From IMG/VR virus record IMGVR_UViG_3300025668_000745, positions 1-64,000 of that record: a DNA stretch of 64,000 nt; one strand, 5' to 3'. Positions 6,150 to 15,968 of the stretch are shown here, piece by piece. Both the position numbers and the translations under genes were made by a program. The DNA comes from a virus. The notes beneath the pieces are model-generated. The model worked only from the letters and a program-made list of their open reading frames with translations, was not told the DNA's origin and searched no databases. Numbering within the stretch: the first letter of the stretch is position 1; every line of letters begins with the position of its first letter.

Positions 6150-8855
6150 ATGTCAACAGAATACGAAAACGCAGCATTTGGAACAAGTCGAAGGAACCTT
6201 GCTAATAAAGTAAACAATACTGTTAGATCGGGAATTGGTAGTTTAGATGCAGCAGCAGCTTCTGCACAATCAGCAACAGCTCGTATTGCAACAGTAGGGT
6301 TTGGACCCGGCCAAGTTGATCCTGCCTTAGCAAGAGCTCAAGCTGCAATTGAAGGAGTAACAAATCCGGATACATGGGTTGAAGGTATAGGATGGGGTAC
6401 AACTCCTGCTAATACTAATATCTCTGTAGGAGAACAAGTATCAAATGCAGCTACTATTGTGCCATCGGCAACTCCACAATCTGAATCACCTACTCAGTTT
6501 AACTATTCAACATCGACACCTATACAACCTAATGCTTTAGAAGAATTTGCATCCTTTAATAATATTTTTACATTAGGTGTACTTACCGCAGAAGAAACAA
6601 ATTTTCCAAATAGAACATATAGACAAAATGGACCATCTATTACAATATTAAGGTCCGGCGGCGGATTAGGTAATAGTAAAGTAACAACAGCATTTGAAAC
6701 CCAGGGCAAGGTAGAATATTTTATTGATAACCTTGATATTGATAGTATAATTTCTCCAGGGAACCGTGTAGGCACAACTAATGCAACTACAATAAATTTT
6801 CAAGTTACTGAACCTTATAGTATGGGATTGTTTATGCAATCCTTAATGGAAGGCGCACTAAACGCCGGCTTTGCAAATTATATACAAGCACCGTATGTTT
6901 TACAAATAGACTTTGTTGGTTGGGACGATAACGGTAATGCAAAAGTTATAGAAAATACTACAAGGTATTTTCCATTAAGATTTATAGATATTAAATTTAA
7001 TGTTACTGCTGGCGGATGCGTCTACGATGTAACAGCAATTCCTTATAACGAAGTAGCACTAAGTGATACAGTACAGCGTATAAAGACAGACATTGCTCCG
7101 ACTGGCGCTACACTACAAGAAATATTTCAAACCGGACAAAACAGTTTAACAAATATTATTAATAGAAGATATAGAGAACAAGCCAGTGCTGGCGAAATAA
7201 GTACACCAGATGAAATAGCAATTATTTTTCCAAATCCTAATTTAGATTTATCAGCAGCAATAACTTCAGATACGCCGCAATCGGCTACAGTTACTTTGGA
7301 AGAAGCAGCAAGAAGTTTAGGTCAAGTTGGATTAGCAGGTGCTGCAAATATAGATAGAATAGAAGAATTACAAGCTAATACTGTTGGTTCAATTGGTAGA
7401 GATAATATAACTGATAGGATAGTAGGTTTATCAAGCAGAAGGCCAAACGTAATCGGTGGCGCAACGATTGTACAAAGCATATTAGAAAAAGGTATTTCAC
7501 CAATGGCTATTGATGCATTTGTACTTGACGAAAACACAGGAAATTATTCAAGAGGAAAAATTAGTATTTCGTCAGACTTAAGAACATTTAGTTTTGGCCA
7601 AGGAATGAAAATACAAAATATTATTGAAAGTATTATACTTACCAGTAGTTATGCAAGAAGTATTGCGGATTACACAGTAGACTTTGTTGGCATGGTTGAT
7701 TGGTTTAGAATAGAAACAGATGTGTATATTAATGAAGATTTAAACAATGAATCTCAAAATGGTAGACCTGGTCTTGTTTATATTTTTAAAGTTGTACCGT
7801 ACAAAGTACATAGTAGTATTTTTAGTAGAGGTAGTACTGGCGGCGCAAATTATGCCAATTTATCTAAAAACGTTGCAAAAGAATACAATTATATCTATAC
7901 AGGAAAAAATAAAGATATATTAGATTTTGATATTCAAATGAATTTTGCATTTTTTACAGGGCTACAAGAAGATAGAGGACAAGGATCTGCTGATATTGTA
8001 AATAATGGATCTGATTCTGGGTTGCAAAGCGACCCTACAATTTACGGTCAATCTGAAGGTACTGGAGATTTTCAACCTGATGGACAGACTCCGATAGAAT
8101 CAGTAACCGACGTCTCAGGAGATTTAACTCCGGGTACAGAGATAGATGATCAAAAAATTAGAATAGCAAGACAATTTCATGATGCTATTATTAATAGTGA
8201 TGTAGACTTAGTTCAATTAAAATTAGATATTATGGGAGATCCTTATTATATATCAGATAGCGGTTTAGGAAACTATAATAGTCCTAATGTTGGAGTTCTA
8301 AATATTAACGGTGACGGCGCTATGGCATATCAGAATAGCGAAGTTGATATACTGATTAACTTTAAAACTCCTATTGATTATAAAGACGATGATAGCGGTA
8401 CTATGTTATTTCCTGAACAAACTACTAAACTAACACCATTTAGTGGATTATATAGAGTTATTTTTGTTAGAAATGCTTGGCAAAATAATAAATTTGTGCA
8501 AACACTAACATTAATACGCAGACCAAATCAAGAAGTAGAAGGTACAGTTACAGATCAAAGAATGTTTACAGACGCCAGATCGCCAATTGGACAAGTAGAT
8601 GCATCATTGCCAGCAAACCAACTCCAACAAGAAGCTGACAGAGTTTTAGCTGGGCTAAGTACATCAGTAGGTGACGTAGTTTCGGGATTAGCTTCCGGAC
8701 AAGCTGGAGCACTTGCTGCTGCAAGACAATTACAAGCAGATGCTACACGAATTAGTGGGTTAATTAGTGATTCAACAGGCCAAGCACAAGCGGCAATTAA
8801 TGACGTTAGAAATAGTGTCAATTCAGCATTATCAAATGTAATAGGACCGAGGTAA
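6150..8855 (+). CDS. Large baseplate hub-associated virion protein (gp27-like by position)
   Basis: A 901-residue structural protein. The N-terminal 130 residues are low-complexity, rich in Ala, Ser, Thr and Gln. A beta-rich core from about residue 140 contains MGLFMQSLMEGALNAGF and PYVLQIDFVGWDD, then YFPLRFIDIKF and GCVYDVTAIPYNE, the alternating pattern of tail-tube/hub folds. A second core segment (about 500-610) has DYTVDFVGMVDWFRIETDV and GLVYIFKVVPYKVH. The last 70 residues are Ala/Gln-rich and probably coiled-coil. It sits directly before the gp5 homologue, where T4 gp27 would be expected to assemble with gp5. I did not recognise a family outside phage virion proteins, so the hub assignment is from position and fold pattern only. 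It is more than twice the length of T4 gp27 (391). Confidence 0.55.
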   Translation: MSTEYENAAFGTSRRNLANKVNNTVRSGIGSLDAAAASAQSATARIATVGFGPGQVDPALARAQAAIEGVTNPDTWVEGIGWGTTPANTNISVGEQVSNAATIVPSATPQSESPTQFNYSTSTPIQPNALEEFASFNNIFTLGVLTAEETNFPNRTYRQNGPSITILRSGGGLGNSKVTTAFETQGKVEYFIDNLDIDSIISPGNRVGTTNATTINFQVTEPYSMGLFMQSLMEGALNAGFANYIQAPYVLQIDFVGWDDNGNAKVIENTTRYFPLRFIDIKFNVTAGGCVYDVTAIPYNEVALSDTVQRIKTDIAPTGATLQEIFQTGQNSLTNIINRRYREQASAGEISTPDEIAIIFPNPNLDLSAAITSDTPQSATVTLEEAARSLGQVGLAGAANIDRIEELQANTVGSIGRDNITDRIVGLSSRRPNVIGGATIVQSILEKGISPMAIDAFVLDENTGNYSRGKISISSDLRTFSFGQGMKIQNIIESIILTSSYARSIADYTVDFVGMVDWFRIETDVYINEDLNNESQNGRPGLVYIFKVVPYKVHSSIFSRGSTGGANYANLSKNVAKEYNYIYTGKNKDILDFDIQMNFAFFTGLQEDRGQGSADIVNNGSDSGLQSDPTIYGQSEGTGDFQPDGQTPIESVTDVSGDLTPGTEIDDQKIRIARQFHDAIINSDVDLVQLKLDIMGDPYYISDSGLGNYNSPNVGVLNINGDGAMAYQNSEVDILINFKTPIDYKDDDSGTMLFPEQTTKLTPFSGLYRVIFVRNAWQNNKFVQTLTLIRRPNQEVEGTVTDQRMFTDARSPIGQVDASLPANQLQQEADRVLAGLSTSVGDVVSGLASGQAGALAAARQLQADATRISGLISDSTGQAQAAINDVRNSVNSALSNVIGPR

Positions 8856-8864
8856 AAAATTTAA

Positions 8865-11231
8865 ATGGCAACACATACAAGAACACTTAATGATGGCAAA
8901 GTACGCAATCCTGGACCGTTTTTGGCAAAAGTTATAAGTCATCTTGATCCTTCATACATGGGAAATTTGCAAGTACAATTGCTTAAAATTGCTTCAAGTG
9001 GAAATACATATGAAGCATACGGTGAAAGTTTAACTGTTAGATACTTGTCTCCATTTTACGGAGTTACTCCACTAAGTGCGTCTTTACCAAATGATAATTA
9101 TCCGTCAACGCAACAGTCGTATGGCTGGTGGGCAGTGCCTCCAGATGTAGGACAACGAGTATTATGTTTCTTTGTAGAAGGAGATAAATCTCGAGGTTAT
9201 TGGGCAGGATGTGTGCAAGATGAACACATGAATATGATGGTGCCGGGCGGCACGCCAGCCTCTGCATTTAATGCTACTGGAGATAAAGTACCAGTAGGAG
9301 AATATAATAAGAAAATTAATAGACCAGCACAAACAGATGCAACTCGATATTCAAAGGCTGTGAATACATACGCATTAGGATCTTTAATACAGCAAGGTTT
9401 AGACTTGGATGAAATTAGAGGACTAACGAGCTCCAGCGCAAGACGAGAAGTGCCCAGTATGGTATTTGGCGTTAGTACTCCGGGACCGATAGATAAAAAC
9501 GGACCACGTGGTAGAATAGGCACCAGTGACGTTAAAGCCCTTAAACACACCAGCAGATTAGGTGGTAGTAGTTTTGTAATGGATGACGGAGATCCTTCAT
9601 TAATAAGAAAAACACCAGCAGGTGGAGCTAATCAAGGGCCGTCAGAGTATGTAAATGTTGAAGGTGGTGAAACAGGAGGAGATCCATCTTTACCGCATAA
9701 CGAACTTATGAGATTTAAAACACGCACCGGTCATCAGATATTAATGCATAATACTGAAGACTTAATATACATCGGTAATGCTCGAGGAACTACTTGGATA
9801 GAAATGACCAGTAATGGTAAGATAGATATCTATGCTCAAGATAGTATAAGTGTACATTCTAATCAAGACTTAAATTTTACAGCGGATCGAGATATAAATT
9901 TTACAGCCGGTCAAAATGTAAATTGGGTTGTTGGTAAAGAATGGAAGCAAGATGTTGGAAGTAATATTAATGTTACTTCGGGAGATTATATATCACAAAA
10001 TGCTGCCGAAGCTATTACAAACAATGCAGGAAGTTTTATTAATAATTATGCAGGAGATAGTATTACTTGTACAGCCCAAGGAAAAATTGCAATATTAGCA
10101 GCAGATAATTTAAATTTAGGATCTACAGCAGAAATTGGCATTGAATCATGCGGCGATTTAAAATTAAGTACAGACGGTAATTTCCATAATAAAGCTCTTG
10201 GCAATATGAATACACAAGCTGATTTAGAAATAAATTCGTTATCTGGATTAGCAACAAAAATAACAAGTGGTCAAGTTATGGGAATAAAAAGCACAGGAGC
10301 AAATGTGCTTTTAACTGGTAGTAGCGACATACATTTAAATGGTCCTGTAGCACCATCAGCAACAGCAGCAGTTCTGCCATCGATTGCAGATCCTACAGAT
10401 CCAGTTGCTCCATTACGTGCTGCACAAACAGCAAGAGTTCCGCAGCATGAACCTTGGCCACAACACGAAAATACTGATCCAAGTTTGTTTACACCTGATA
10501 AAACAAGAGCAGGACTTGAGCAATCTACAGCATATCCGCCAGAAGTTTATGATACATTTAATAAAAACGTAGGACGAACCCCCGGACAGCAGAACGTTTC
10601 AAGAGGAACTAATCCAGATCCAGGATCTAATTATGATGCAACACAAAATGTTCCACAAGGTGAAAGCAACAACAGAACATCAACAAGTGGTAACGCATCT
10701 CAACCGTTAACTTCTGCTCCAGCAGGAGTAATAACAGGATTAACAAACGCTCAAACTGTTGCGTATCTTAATGCTATTGGACAACGAGAAAGTAATCTTG
10801 CATACGATGCTGTAAACACTTTAGGGTTTAGCGGAAAATATCAATTTGGTAAATTAGCATTATATGACGAAGGTTATTTAAAAAGTTACAGCGGAACAAA
10901 TAAACAAGCAATTCAAAATGCATCTAATTGGACAGGCACAGACGGAATGACCAGTCAACAAGCCTGGCTTGATTCGGTTAGTGTTCAAGAAGCAGCAATG
11001 ATATCATATACAAATAAAAATCTTAGAGCTCTTAAAAGAAACGGCGGATTAAGCGACAGCGATAGTGTTGCTCAAATTATGGGTATGCTGGCAGGCTCAC
11101 ACTTATTAGGTGCCGGCGGGATGAATAGATGGCGTCGAGGTGAAGGCGGCAGAGATGCATACGGAACAACCGGCGATGAGTATTTTGCATTAGGCGCTAA
11201 TGCAGCAGGAGGAGCAACAAGTAATGCTTAG
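8865..11231 (+). CDS. gp5: Baseplate hub spike protein gp5-like with C-terminal lytic-transglycosylase-like domain
   Basis: A 788-residue protein with three parts. (1) Residues about 15-130 form the gp5/VgrG-type OB fold: FLAKVISHLDPSYMGNLQV, then QRVLCFFVEGDKSRGYWAG. (2) Residues about 310-490 are short beta-strand repeats (DLNFTADRDINFTAGQNVNW) like the needle-forming beta-helix of VgrG/gp5. (3) After a Pro/Asn/Gln-rich linker, residues about 625-788 look like a lysozyme-superfamily domain, with a candidate catalytic Glu at 642 (IGQRESN) and a GFSGKYQFGKLAL segment typical of transglycosylases. T4 gp5 (575 residues) carries its lysozyme in the middle; here it is at the C-terminus. Its job is to puncture the outer membrane and open peptidoglycan. 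A second putative wall hydrolase lies ten bases downstream. Confidence 0.85.
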   Translation: MATHTRTLNDGKVRNPGPFLAKVISHLDPSYMGNLQVQLLKIASSGNTYEAYGESLTVRYLSPFYGVTPLSASLPNDNYPSTQQSYGWWAVPPDVGQRVLCFFVEGDKSRGYWAGCVQDEHMNMMVPGGTPASAFNATGDKVPVGEYNKKINRPAQTDATRYSKAVNTYALGSLIQQGLDLDEIRGLTSSSARREVPSMVFGVSTPGPIDKNGPRGRIGTSDVKALKHTSRLGGSSFVMDDGDPSLIRKTPAGGANQGPSEYVNVEGGETGGDPSLPHNELMRFKTRTGHQILMHNTEDLIYIGNARGTTWIEMTSNGKIDIYAQDSISVHSNQDLNFTADRDINFTAGQNVNWVVGKEWKQDVGSNINVTSGDYISQNAAEAITNNAGSFINNYAGDSITCTAQGKIAILAADNLNLGSTAEIGIESCGDLKLSTDGNFHNKALGNMNTQADLEINSLSGLATKITSGQVMGIKSTGANVLLTGSSDIHLNGPVAPSATAAVLPSIADPTDPVAPLRAAQTARVPQHEPWPQHENTDPSLFTPDKTRAGLEQSTAYPPEVYDTFNKNVGRTPGQQNVSRGTNPDPGSNYDATQNVPQGESNNRTSTSGNASQPLTSAPAGVITGLTNAQTVAYLNAIGQRESNLAYDAVNTLGFSGKYQFGKLALYDEGYLKSYSGTNKQAIQNASNWTGTDGMTSQQAWLDSVSVQEAAMISYTNKNLRALKRNGGLSDSDSVAQIMGMLAGSHLLGAGGMNRWRRGEGGRDAYGTTGDEYFALGANAAGGATSNA

Positions 11232-11240
11232 GAGAAAAAT

Positions 11241-12014
11241 ATGTGTCAAGTAGTTATACCGAGTACTCCGGTAGTTAATCCTAACATAGTAATCACAGAA
11301 CAAGATACTGCTGGCTTCGCACAATCTTTAAGAGCAAGCAGAAATACTGGTGAAGGTTGGGGCGACCTTGCAGGCAACGGTGATTTTTCTACAGGGTATT
11401 ATGGTGCTTCCGGCGGCGCTGGCGCACAAGGTAATTACGCTCAATCAATACCTCCTGCAGAAACTGTGCCTGAAGGAGAAGGGTTTGACGCTATTAACAG
11501 TGTCTTAGAACAAAACTTAAATCAAAATTGGCAAGAAATAGGAACTCCAGGAAATCCTAATATTCTTGGGTGTTACGAAGTTGCTGGTCAAAGCTATAGC
11601 GGAGACGGAACTCCGTGGTGTGCAGGGTATGTGAGTTATGTTTTAAATACAGCAGGGATTGAATGTTTACGAACTCTAAGTAGCCAAGGTTATAAACAAT
11701 ATGGTTCAGAAATTGATTGGAGGACATTTGAAAATGTTCGCACTAATGACATAGTAATTTTAACAAGAAATTCTGACCCGCGCTTCGGACATGTTGGATT
11801 TTTTAGAGGTTACAATCCGTCAACAAGGCGTGTACAGATGTTAGGCGGAAATCAAAGCAATACTGTAAAGTTAAGTAATTTTTTAGTAAGGGGCGATAAA
11901 ATGACATTAACATCAATAAAAAGAAATTGGACTGTTCCGGAGAAATATAATTTTCCAGTTATTGGAACAGATTTAGCTTCAGGTAACCTTGATAGTTATG
12001 CAAGTACGAGGTAA
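11241..12014 (+). CDS. Putative peptidoglycan hydrolase of the NlpC/P60-CHAP (TIGR02594-like) type
   Basis: A 257-residue protein. After a Gly/Ala-rich N-terminal 85 residues, the C-terminal part has GTPWCAGYVSYVLNTAGIE around C127 and FGHVGFFRGY around H184. This is the Cys...His arrangement of papain-like amidase/endopeptidases, and WCAxxVxxxL matches the TIGR02594-type family. The enzyme would cut peptide cross-links and so complement glycan-strand cleavage by the gp5 C-terminal domain directly upstream. Its position between gp5 and gp25 points to a virion-associated rather than a lysis role. A good ribosome site (AGGAGAAAA) precedes the ATG. No signal peptide is visible, consistent with incorporation into the tail. 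Confidence 0.75.
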   Translation: MCQVVIPSTPVVNPNIVITEQDTAGFAQSLRASRNTGEGWGDLAGNGDFSTGYYGASGGAGAQGNYAQSIPPAETVPEGEGFDAINSVLEQNLNQNWQEIGTPGNPNILGCYEVAGQSYSGDGTPWCAGYVSYVLNTAGIECLRTLSSQGYKQYGSEIDWRTFENVRTNDIVILTRNSDPRFGHVGFFRGYNPSTRRVQMLGGNQSNTVKLSNFLVRGDKMTLTSIKRNWTVPEKYNFPVIGTDLASGNLDSYASTR

Positions 12015-12017
12015 AAA

Positions 12018-12452
12018 ATGGAACAAGATTTATATAAAAATATTAAAGTTGTAGGGTACGAAGATAAAACATCTCAAATATCAAAGAGGTATAGAGGTAT
12101 TAGTACAGTTAACAACAAAAATGAAAGTAAGGTATTATACGATGTTTCTATTATCAAACAAGATATAATAAATCACTTTCATATACGACAAGGCGAAAAG
12201 TTAGAAAATCCTACATTTGGAACTATAATTTGGGACGTTATATTTGAGCCGTTAACTGACGATCTTAGAGAAGCAGTATTAGAAAATGTAACAGATATTA
12301 TTAACTCAGACCCACGTGTTCAAGTTGATAGTGTTTTTGTAGAACAGCAAGAAAGTGGTATTTCGATAGAATGTACACTACGATATTTGTCGTACAATAT
12401 ATCTGAAAAAATGCGTTTAGATTTTGATCAAGCAAATGGACTCATTAGTTAA
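12018..12452 (+). CDS. gp25: Baseplate wedge protein gp25
   Basis: A 144-residue protein of the gp25/GpW family. The conserved stretch DIINHFHIRQGEKLENPTFG, then TIIWDVIFEPLTDDLREAV, followed by DPRVQVDSV, is the family hallmark (KxxIxxxxxTxxGexxxxPxFG type). In contractile tails gp25 is the central wedge element that contacts sheath and gp6 and helps nucleate sheath polymerisation. T4 gp25 is 132 residues. It precedes gp6, its usual partner. Confidence 0.92.
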   Translation: MEQDLYKNIKVVGYEDKTSQISKRYRGISTVNNKNESKVLYDVSIIKQDIINHFHIRQGEKLENPTFGTIIWDVIFEPLTDDLREAVLENVTDIINSDPRVQVDSVFVEQQESGISIECTLRYLSYNISEKMRLDFDQANGLIS

Positions 12453-12472
12453 GTGCGTATATATTTCAAGCA

Positions 12473-12480
12473 AATAAATA
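12473..12480 (+). promoter_or_regulatory. Late promoter before gp6
   Basis: AATAAATA (7 of 8 to TATAAATA), followed by CATTGTAGGAG and the gp6 ATG at 12498. Spacing and downstream bases closely copy the promoter at 4934. Confidence 0.65.
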
Positions 12481-12497
12481 CATTGTAGGAGAAACGA

Positions 12498-15400
12498 ATG
12501 TCAGTAACTGATAGGCAAAATAAGTTAATTGTTGCAGAAGATTGGAAAAGAATTTATCAATCGTATAGGAATGCGGACTTTCAAAGTTACGACTTTGATA
12601 GTTTAAGACGCACAATGATCAATTATCTAAGGGAAAATTATCCCGAGGATTTTAACGATTATATTGAAAGTTCAGAGTACCTTGCACTTATTGATTTGAT
12701 TGCATATCTTGGACAAAATTTAAGTTTCCGTATAGATTTAAATGCAAGAGAAAACTTTCTCGAAACAGCAGAGCGTAGAGAAAGTATCTTACGTTTAGCA
12801 AGACTTATTAATTACAATCCAAAAAGAAATTCAGCAGGTAACGGATTTCTAAAAATACAAAGTATACAAACAAGTGAAGATATTATTGATAGTAATAATA
12901 TTAATCTTAACAATCAAAATATTGTTTGGAATGATAGTGCCAATTTAGATTGGTATGAACAGTTTATTAAAATTTTAAATAGTTCTTTAACAACAAGTAA
13001 CAAGTTTGGCAATCCAATTGCATCAGATACAGTTAGTGGGATTAATTCGGAACAATATAGAGTTGCAGGTGTATCGTCAGATGTACCAGTTTTTAGTTTT
13101 TCTAAAGCCATTAACGGATCAAATTTACCTTTTGAAATTACAAGTTGTCAAATACAAAATGGAAAGATTACAGAAGAAGCACCTTATCCTGGCAATAGTT
13201 TAAGTTTTGTTTATAAAGATGACGGCAAAGGCGCAGCAAGTTCTAATAACGGATTCTTCTTACATTTTAGACAGGGTACGTTACAAAACGGAAACTTTAA
13301 TATTAGTAACCCAAGTTCTAACCAAGTTGTAAATATAGAATCTACAAATATAAACGACTCAGATGTGTGGCTTTATAAATTAGATGACTCGGGTAATGAA
13401 ATTGAACTATGGAACAAAGTAGATAGTTTAACAGGAAATAACATTATATACAACACACTTACATCTGGATCTAAAAATATTTATAATGTATTAACTAAAG
13501 CACAAGATAAAATTAACGTTATATTTTCAGATGGAATATTTGGTAAATTACCTAAAGGTAATTTTAAAATTTATTATAGAACAAGTGCAAATTCAAGTTA
13601 TCAAATTGTTCCAAACGAAATTAGAAATATTTCAATTAAAGTTCCTTATATAAATGCTAACGGAAACTTGCATAATTTAACAATTACAGGAAGTTTAGAA
13701 TATACTGTTACTAACGCATCAACTACAGAAACAAATGAAAGTATTAAGCGTAATGCACCTGCAACATATTATACACAAAATAGGCTTATAACAGCTGAGG
13801 ACTATAACATTGGTCCTTTAAGTACCAGTCAAGATATTATTAAAGTAAAGAGTGTTAATAGGAATGCAAGCGGCATAAGCAGATATTTTGATCTTAAAGA
13901 TAGTACAGGAAAGTATTCTAACACTAACGTATTTGCTGATGATGCTATTATATACAAGCAGGAAATAGTAGAAAAGACTGCATTTAATTTTGAAACAAAA
14001 ACAGATATCGAAAATGTATTAATTAATACAATACAACCTATTATAAAAGAAAATAATACAAGAAATTATTACTTTGAAAAATACAACGAAATTCTTCTTA
14101 CAGAAAATAACGTAGTATGGACACAAACTACAACAGATACAAATAGAGATACAGGGTACTTTAAAGATTTAAGTGACAATGTGTATAATCTTGGTAGCTT
14201 TACAAGTGGCAATTTACAGTATGTAGAACCAAGTGCATTAGTTAAATTTTCTGCTCCTACTGGTTATCATTTTATGACAACAGATAATAATAAACTTATG
14301 CTCGGAGATGCAGATCATCCTGGAGCAGTTTCTTATATATGGACAAAAATCATTAATGTTGTAAATGACGGAACAGCAAATTCAACTGGAATTTTAGACA
14401 ACGGCGATAGTCCTGTAGTTATTACTGATAAAATCCCATCAGGCGCAATACTTACTGCTATAAGACAAAAATATACAAAAGAGTTTGGTACAGATATTTT
14501 AAGTAAAGCAATTGATTTAATTTTTGCACTTAAAACTTTTGGATTACGTTATGATGCAATATTGCGTCAATGGAAAATAATACTAAATGAAGATTTAGAT
14601 ATTATAAATCCTTTTAGTTTAGGTAAGTCTGGTGACACAACAAAGACAAATCAAGATAGTAGTTGGATAGTATTGCTTGAAACAAATGGCATTAGTTACA
14701 CAATTACTAATAGAAAATTAGAATACGTTGCTGAAAGTAAAGATCAAGTTAGATTTTTGTTTGAAAAAGATAACACAGTATTTGATACAAAAACAGGACA
14801 GTATGTTTCCGATACAGTTAAAATTTTAAGTATAAACAAGCAGCCTAATAGTCTTATACCTTTTACAAAAGATTACACTTGGCAAATTATTGATGTGTTT
14901 AATAATGTCGAAGGATATGTCGATAGTAGAAAAGTTAAAGTAGACTTTTTTGATAGTGATTTTGATAATACCGTTGACGATCCTGATATTTTTAATACAT
15001 TAGTTGATCAAACAGCAAGTAACCTTAATAGGTTTGTATTTCAAAAGCAATATATTACTTCAGAAAACTTAGAAGATTTTAAGTACGTATCACAAGCTGA
15101 CGAAGGTATTATTATTGTTAATAATGAAGGACAAATTGGACCATTAACTAATGCATACCCTGATGGACAAATATTCTATCTTGTAGAATCTGATTTATTT
15201 AAAAAATATACAGAATCGGCATCTTCGCTATCGATTGTTAGTAATTACAAAGCATTTGTTGGCAGAGACGGATTAAAAGTACAATATACTCATAGTGCTG
15301 ATCAAACAACAAGAATTGATCCAAGTGTGAGTAATATAATTGATACATATGTTTTAACTAAATCTTATGATATAGATTTTAGAAAGTACCTTTCTGGTGC

Positions 15401-15968
15401 AACAACAGTAAAACCTAATCCGCCAAGTAGTGATGAATTATTTTTAAATTATGCTGAAAAAATTAATGCAATTAAAAGCATAAGTGACGAAGTTATTATG
15501 CAGCCGGCAAAGTATAAGGTTTTATTTGGTAATAAGTCTAATACTAATTTACAAGCAACTATAAAAGTTGTAAAAAATCCTGCAATTACTATAAATGATA
15601 ATTTGATAAAGAGTCAAATAATTGATTATATGAATGTTTATTTTGCATTAGACAATTGGGATTTTGGTGATACATTTTATTTCCAAGAAATGGCGACTTA
15701 TATTATGAACAAAATGTCGCCTATAATTGTTAGTATGTTAATTGTACCAAACGACCCGGCACTATCGTTCGGCGGCCTTTTTGAAATAACAAGTGAAGAT
15801 AATGAAATTTTAATAAGCGGAGCAACAGTTGAAAATATTGATATTATATCAAGTAATACAGAATCGCAATTAAGAAGTTTAGGATCACAAGTAATATCTT
15901 ATTCTGAAGCAGGATCCACAAGCGGGTCTTTAGCAGTTAATAATAGTAATAGAGGAAGTAGTTACTAA
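12498..15968 (+). CDS. gp6: Baseplate wedge protein gp6
   Basis: A 1156-residue homologue of T4 gp6 (660 residues). The N-terminal 120 residues are strongly conserved in type: SLRRTMINYLRENYPEDFND, then YIESSEYLALIDLIAYLGQN, then LNARENFLETAERRESILRL, the gp6/gpJ wedge-ring domain. The C-terminal 180 residues (YMNVYFALDNWDFGDTFYFQ) again look like the gp6 dimerisation part. The extra 500 or so central residues are beta-rich insertions that probably project from the baseplate. gp6 forms the continuous inner ring joining the wedges. The stop overlaps the gp7 ATG by one base, so wedge proteins gp6 and gp7 are translated in tandem. Confidence 0.92.
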   Translation: MSVTDRQNKLIVAEDWKRIYQSYRNADFQSYDFDSLRRTMINYLRENYPEDFNDYIESSEYLALIDLIAYLGQNLSFRIDLNARENFLETAERRESILRLARLINYNPKRNSAGNGFLKIQSIQTSEDIIDSNNINLNNQNIVWNDSANLDWYEQFIKILNSSLTTSNKFGNPIASDTVSGINSEQYRVAGVSSDVPVFSFSKAINGSNLPFEITSCQIQNGKITEEAPYPGNSLSFVYKDDGKGAASSNNGFFLHFRQGTLQNGNFNISNPSSNQVVNIESTNINDSDVWLYKLDDSGNEIELWNKVDSLTGNNIIYNTLTSGSKNIYNVLTKAQDKINVIFSDGIFGKLPKGNFKIYYRTSANSSYQIVPNEIRNISIKVPYINANGNLHNLTITGSLEYTVTNASTTETNESIKRNAPATYYTQNRLITAEDYNIGPLSTSQDIIKVKSVNRNASGISRYFDLKDSTGKYSNTNVFADDAIIYKQEIVEKTAFNFETKTDIENVLINTIQPIIKENNTRNYYFEKYNEILLTENNVVWTQTTTDTNRDTGYFKDLSDNVYNLGSFTSGNLQYVEPSALVKFSAPTGYHFMTTDNNKLMLGDADHPGAVSYIWTKIINVVNDGTANSTGILDNGDSPVVITDKIPSGAILTAIRQKYTKEFGTDILSKAIDLIFALKTFGLRYDAILRQWKIILNEDLDIINPFSLGKSGDTTKTNQDSSWIVLLETNGISYTITNRKLEYVAESKDQVRFLFEKDNTVFDTKTGQYVSDTVKILSINKQPNSLIPFTKDYTWQIIDVFNNVEGYVDSRKVKVDFFDSDFDNTVDDPDIFNTLVDQTASNLNRFVFQKQYITSENLEDFKYVSQADEGIIIVNNEGQIGPLTNAYPDGQIFYLVESDLFKKYTESASSLSIVSNYKAFVGRDGLKVQYTHSADQTTRIDPSVSNIIDTYVLTKSYDIDFRKYLSGATTVKPNPPSSDELFLNYAEKINAIKSISDEVIMQPAKYKVLFGNKSNTNLQATIKVVKNPAITINDNLIKSQIIDYMNVYFALDNWDFGDTFYFQEMATYIMNKMSPIIVSMLIVPNDPALSFGGLFEITSEDNEILISGATVENIDIISSNTESQLRSLGSQVISYSEAGSTSGSLAVNNSNRGSSY

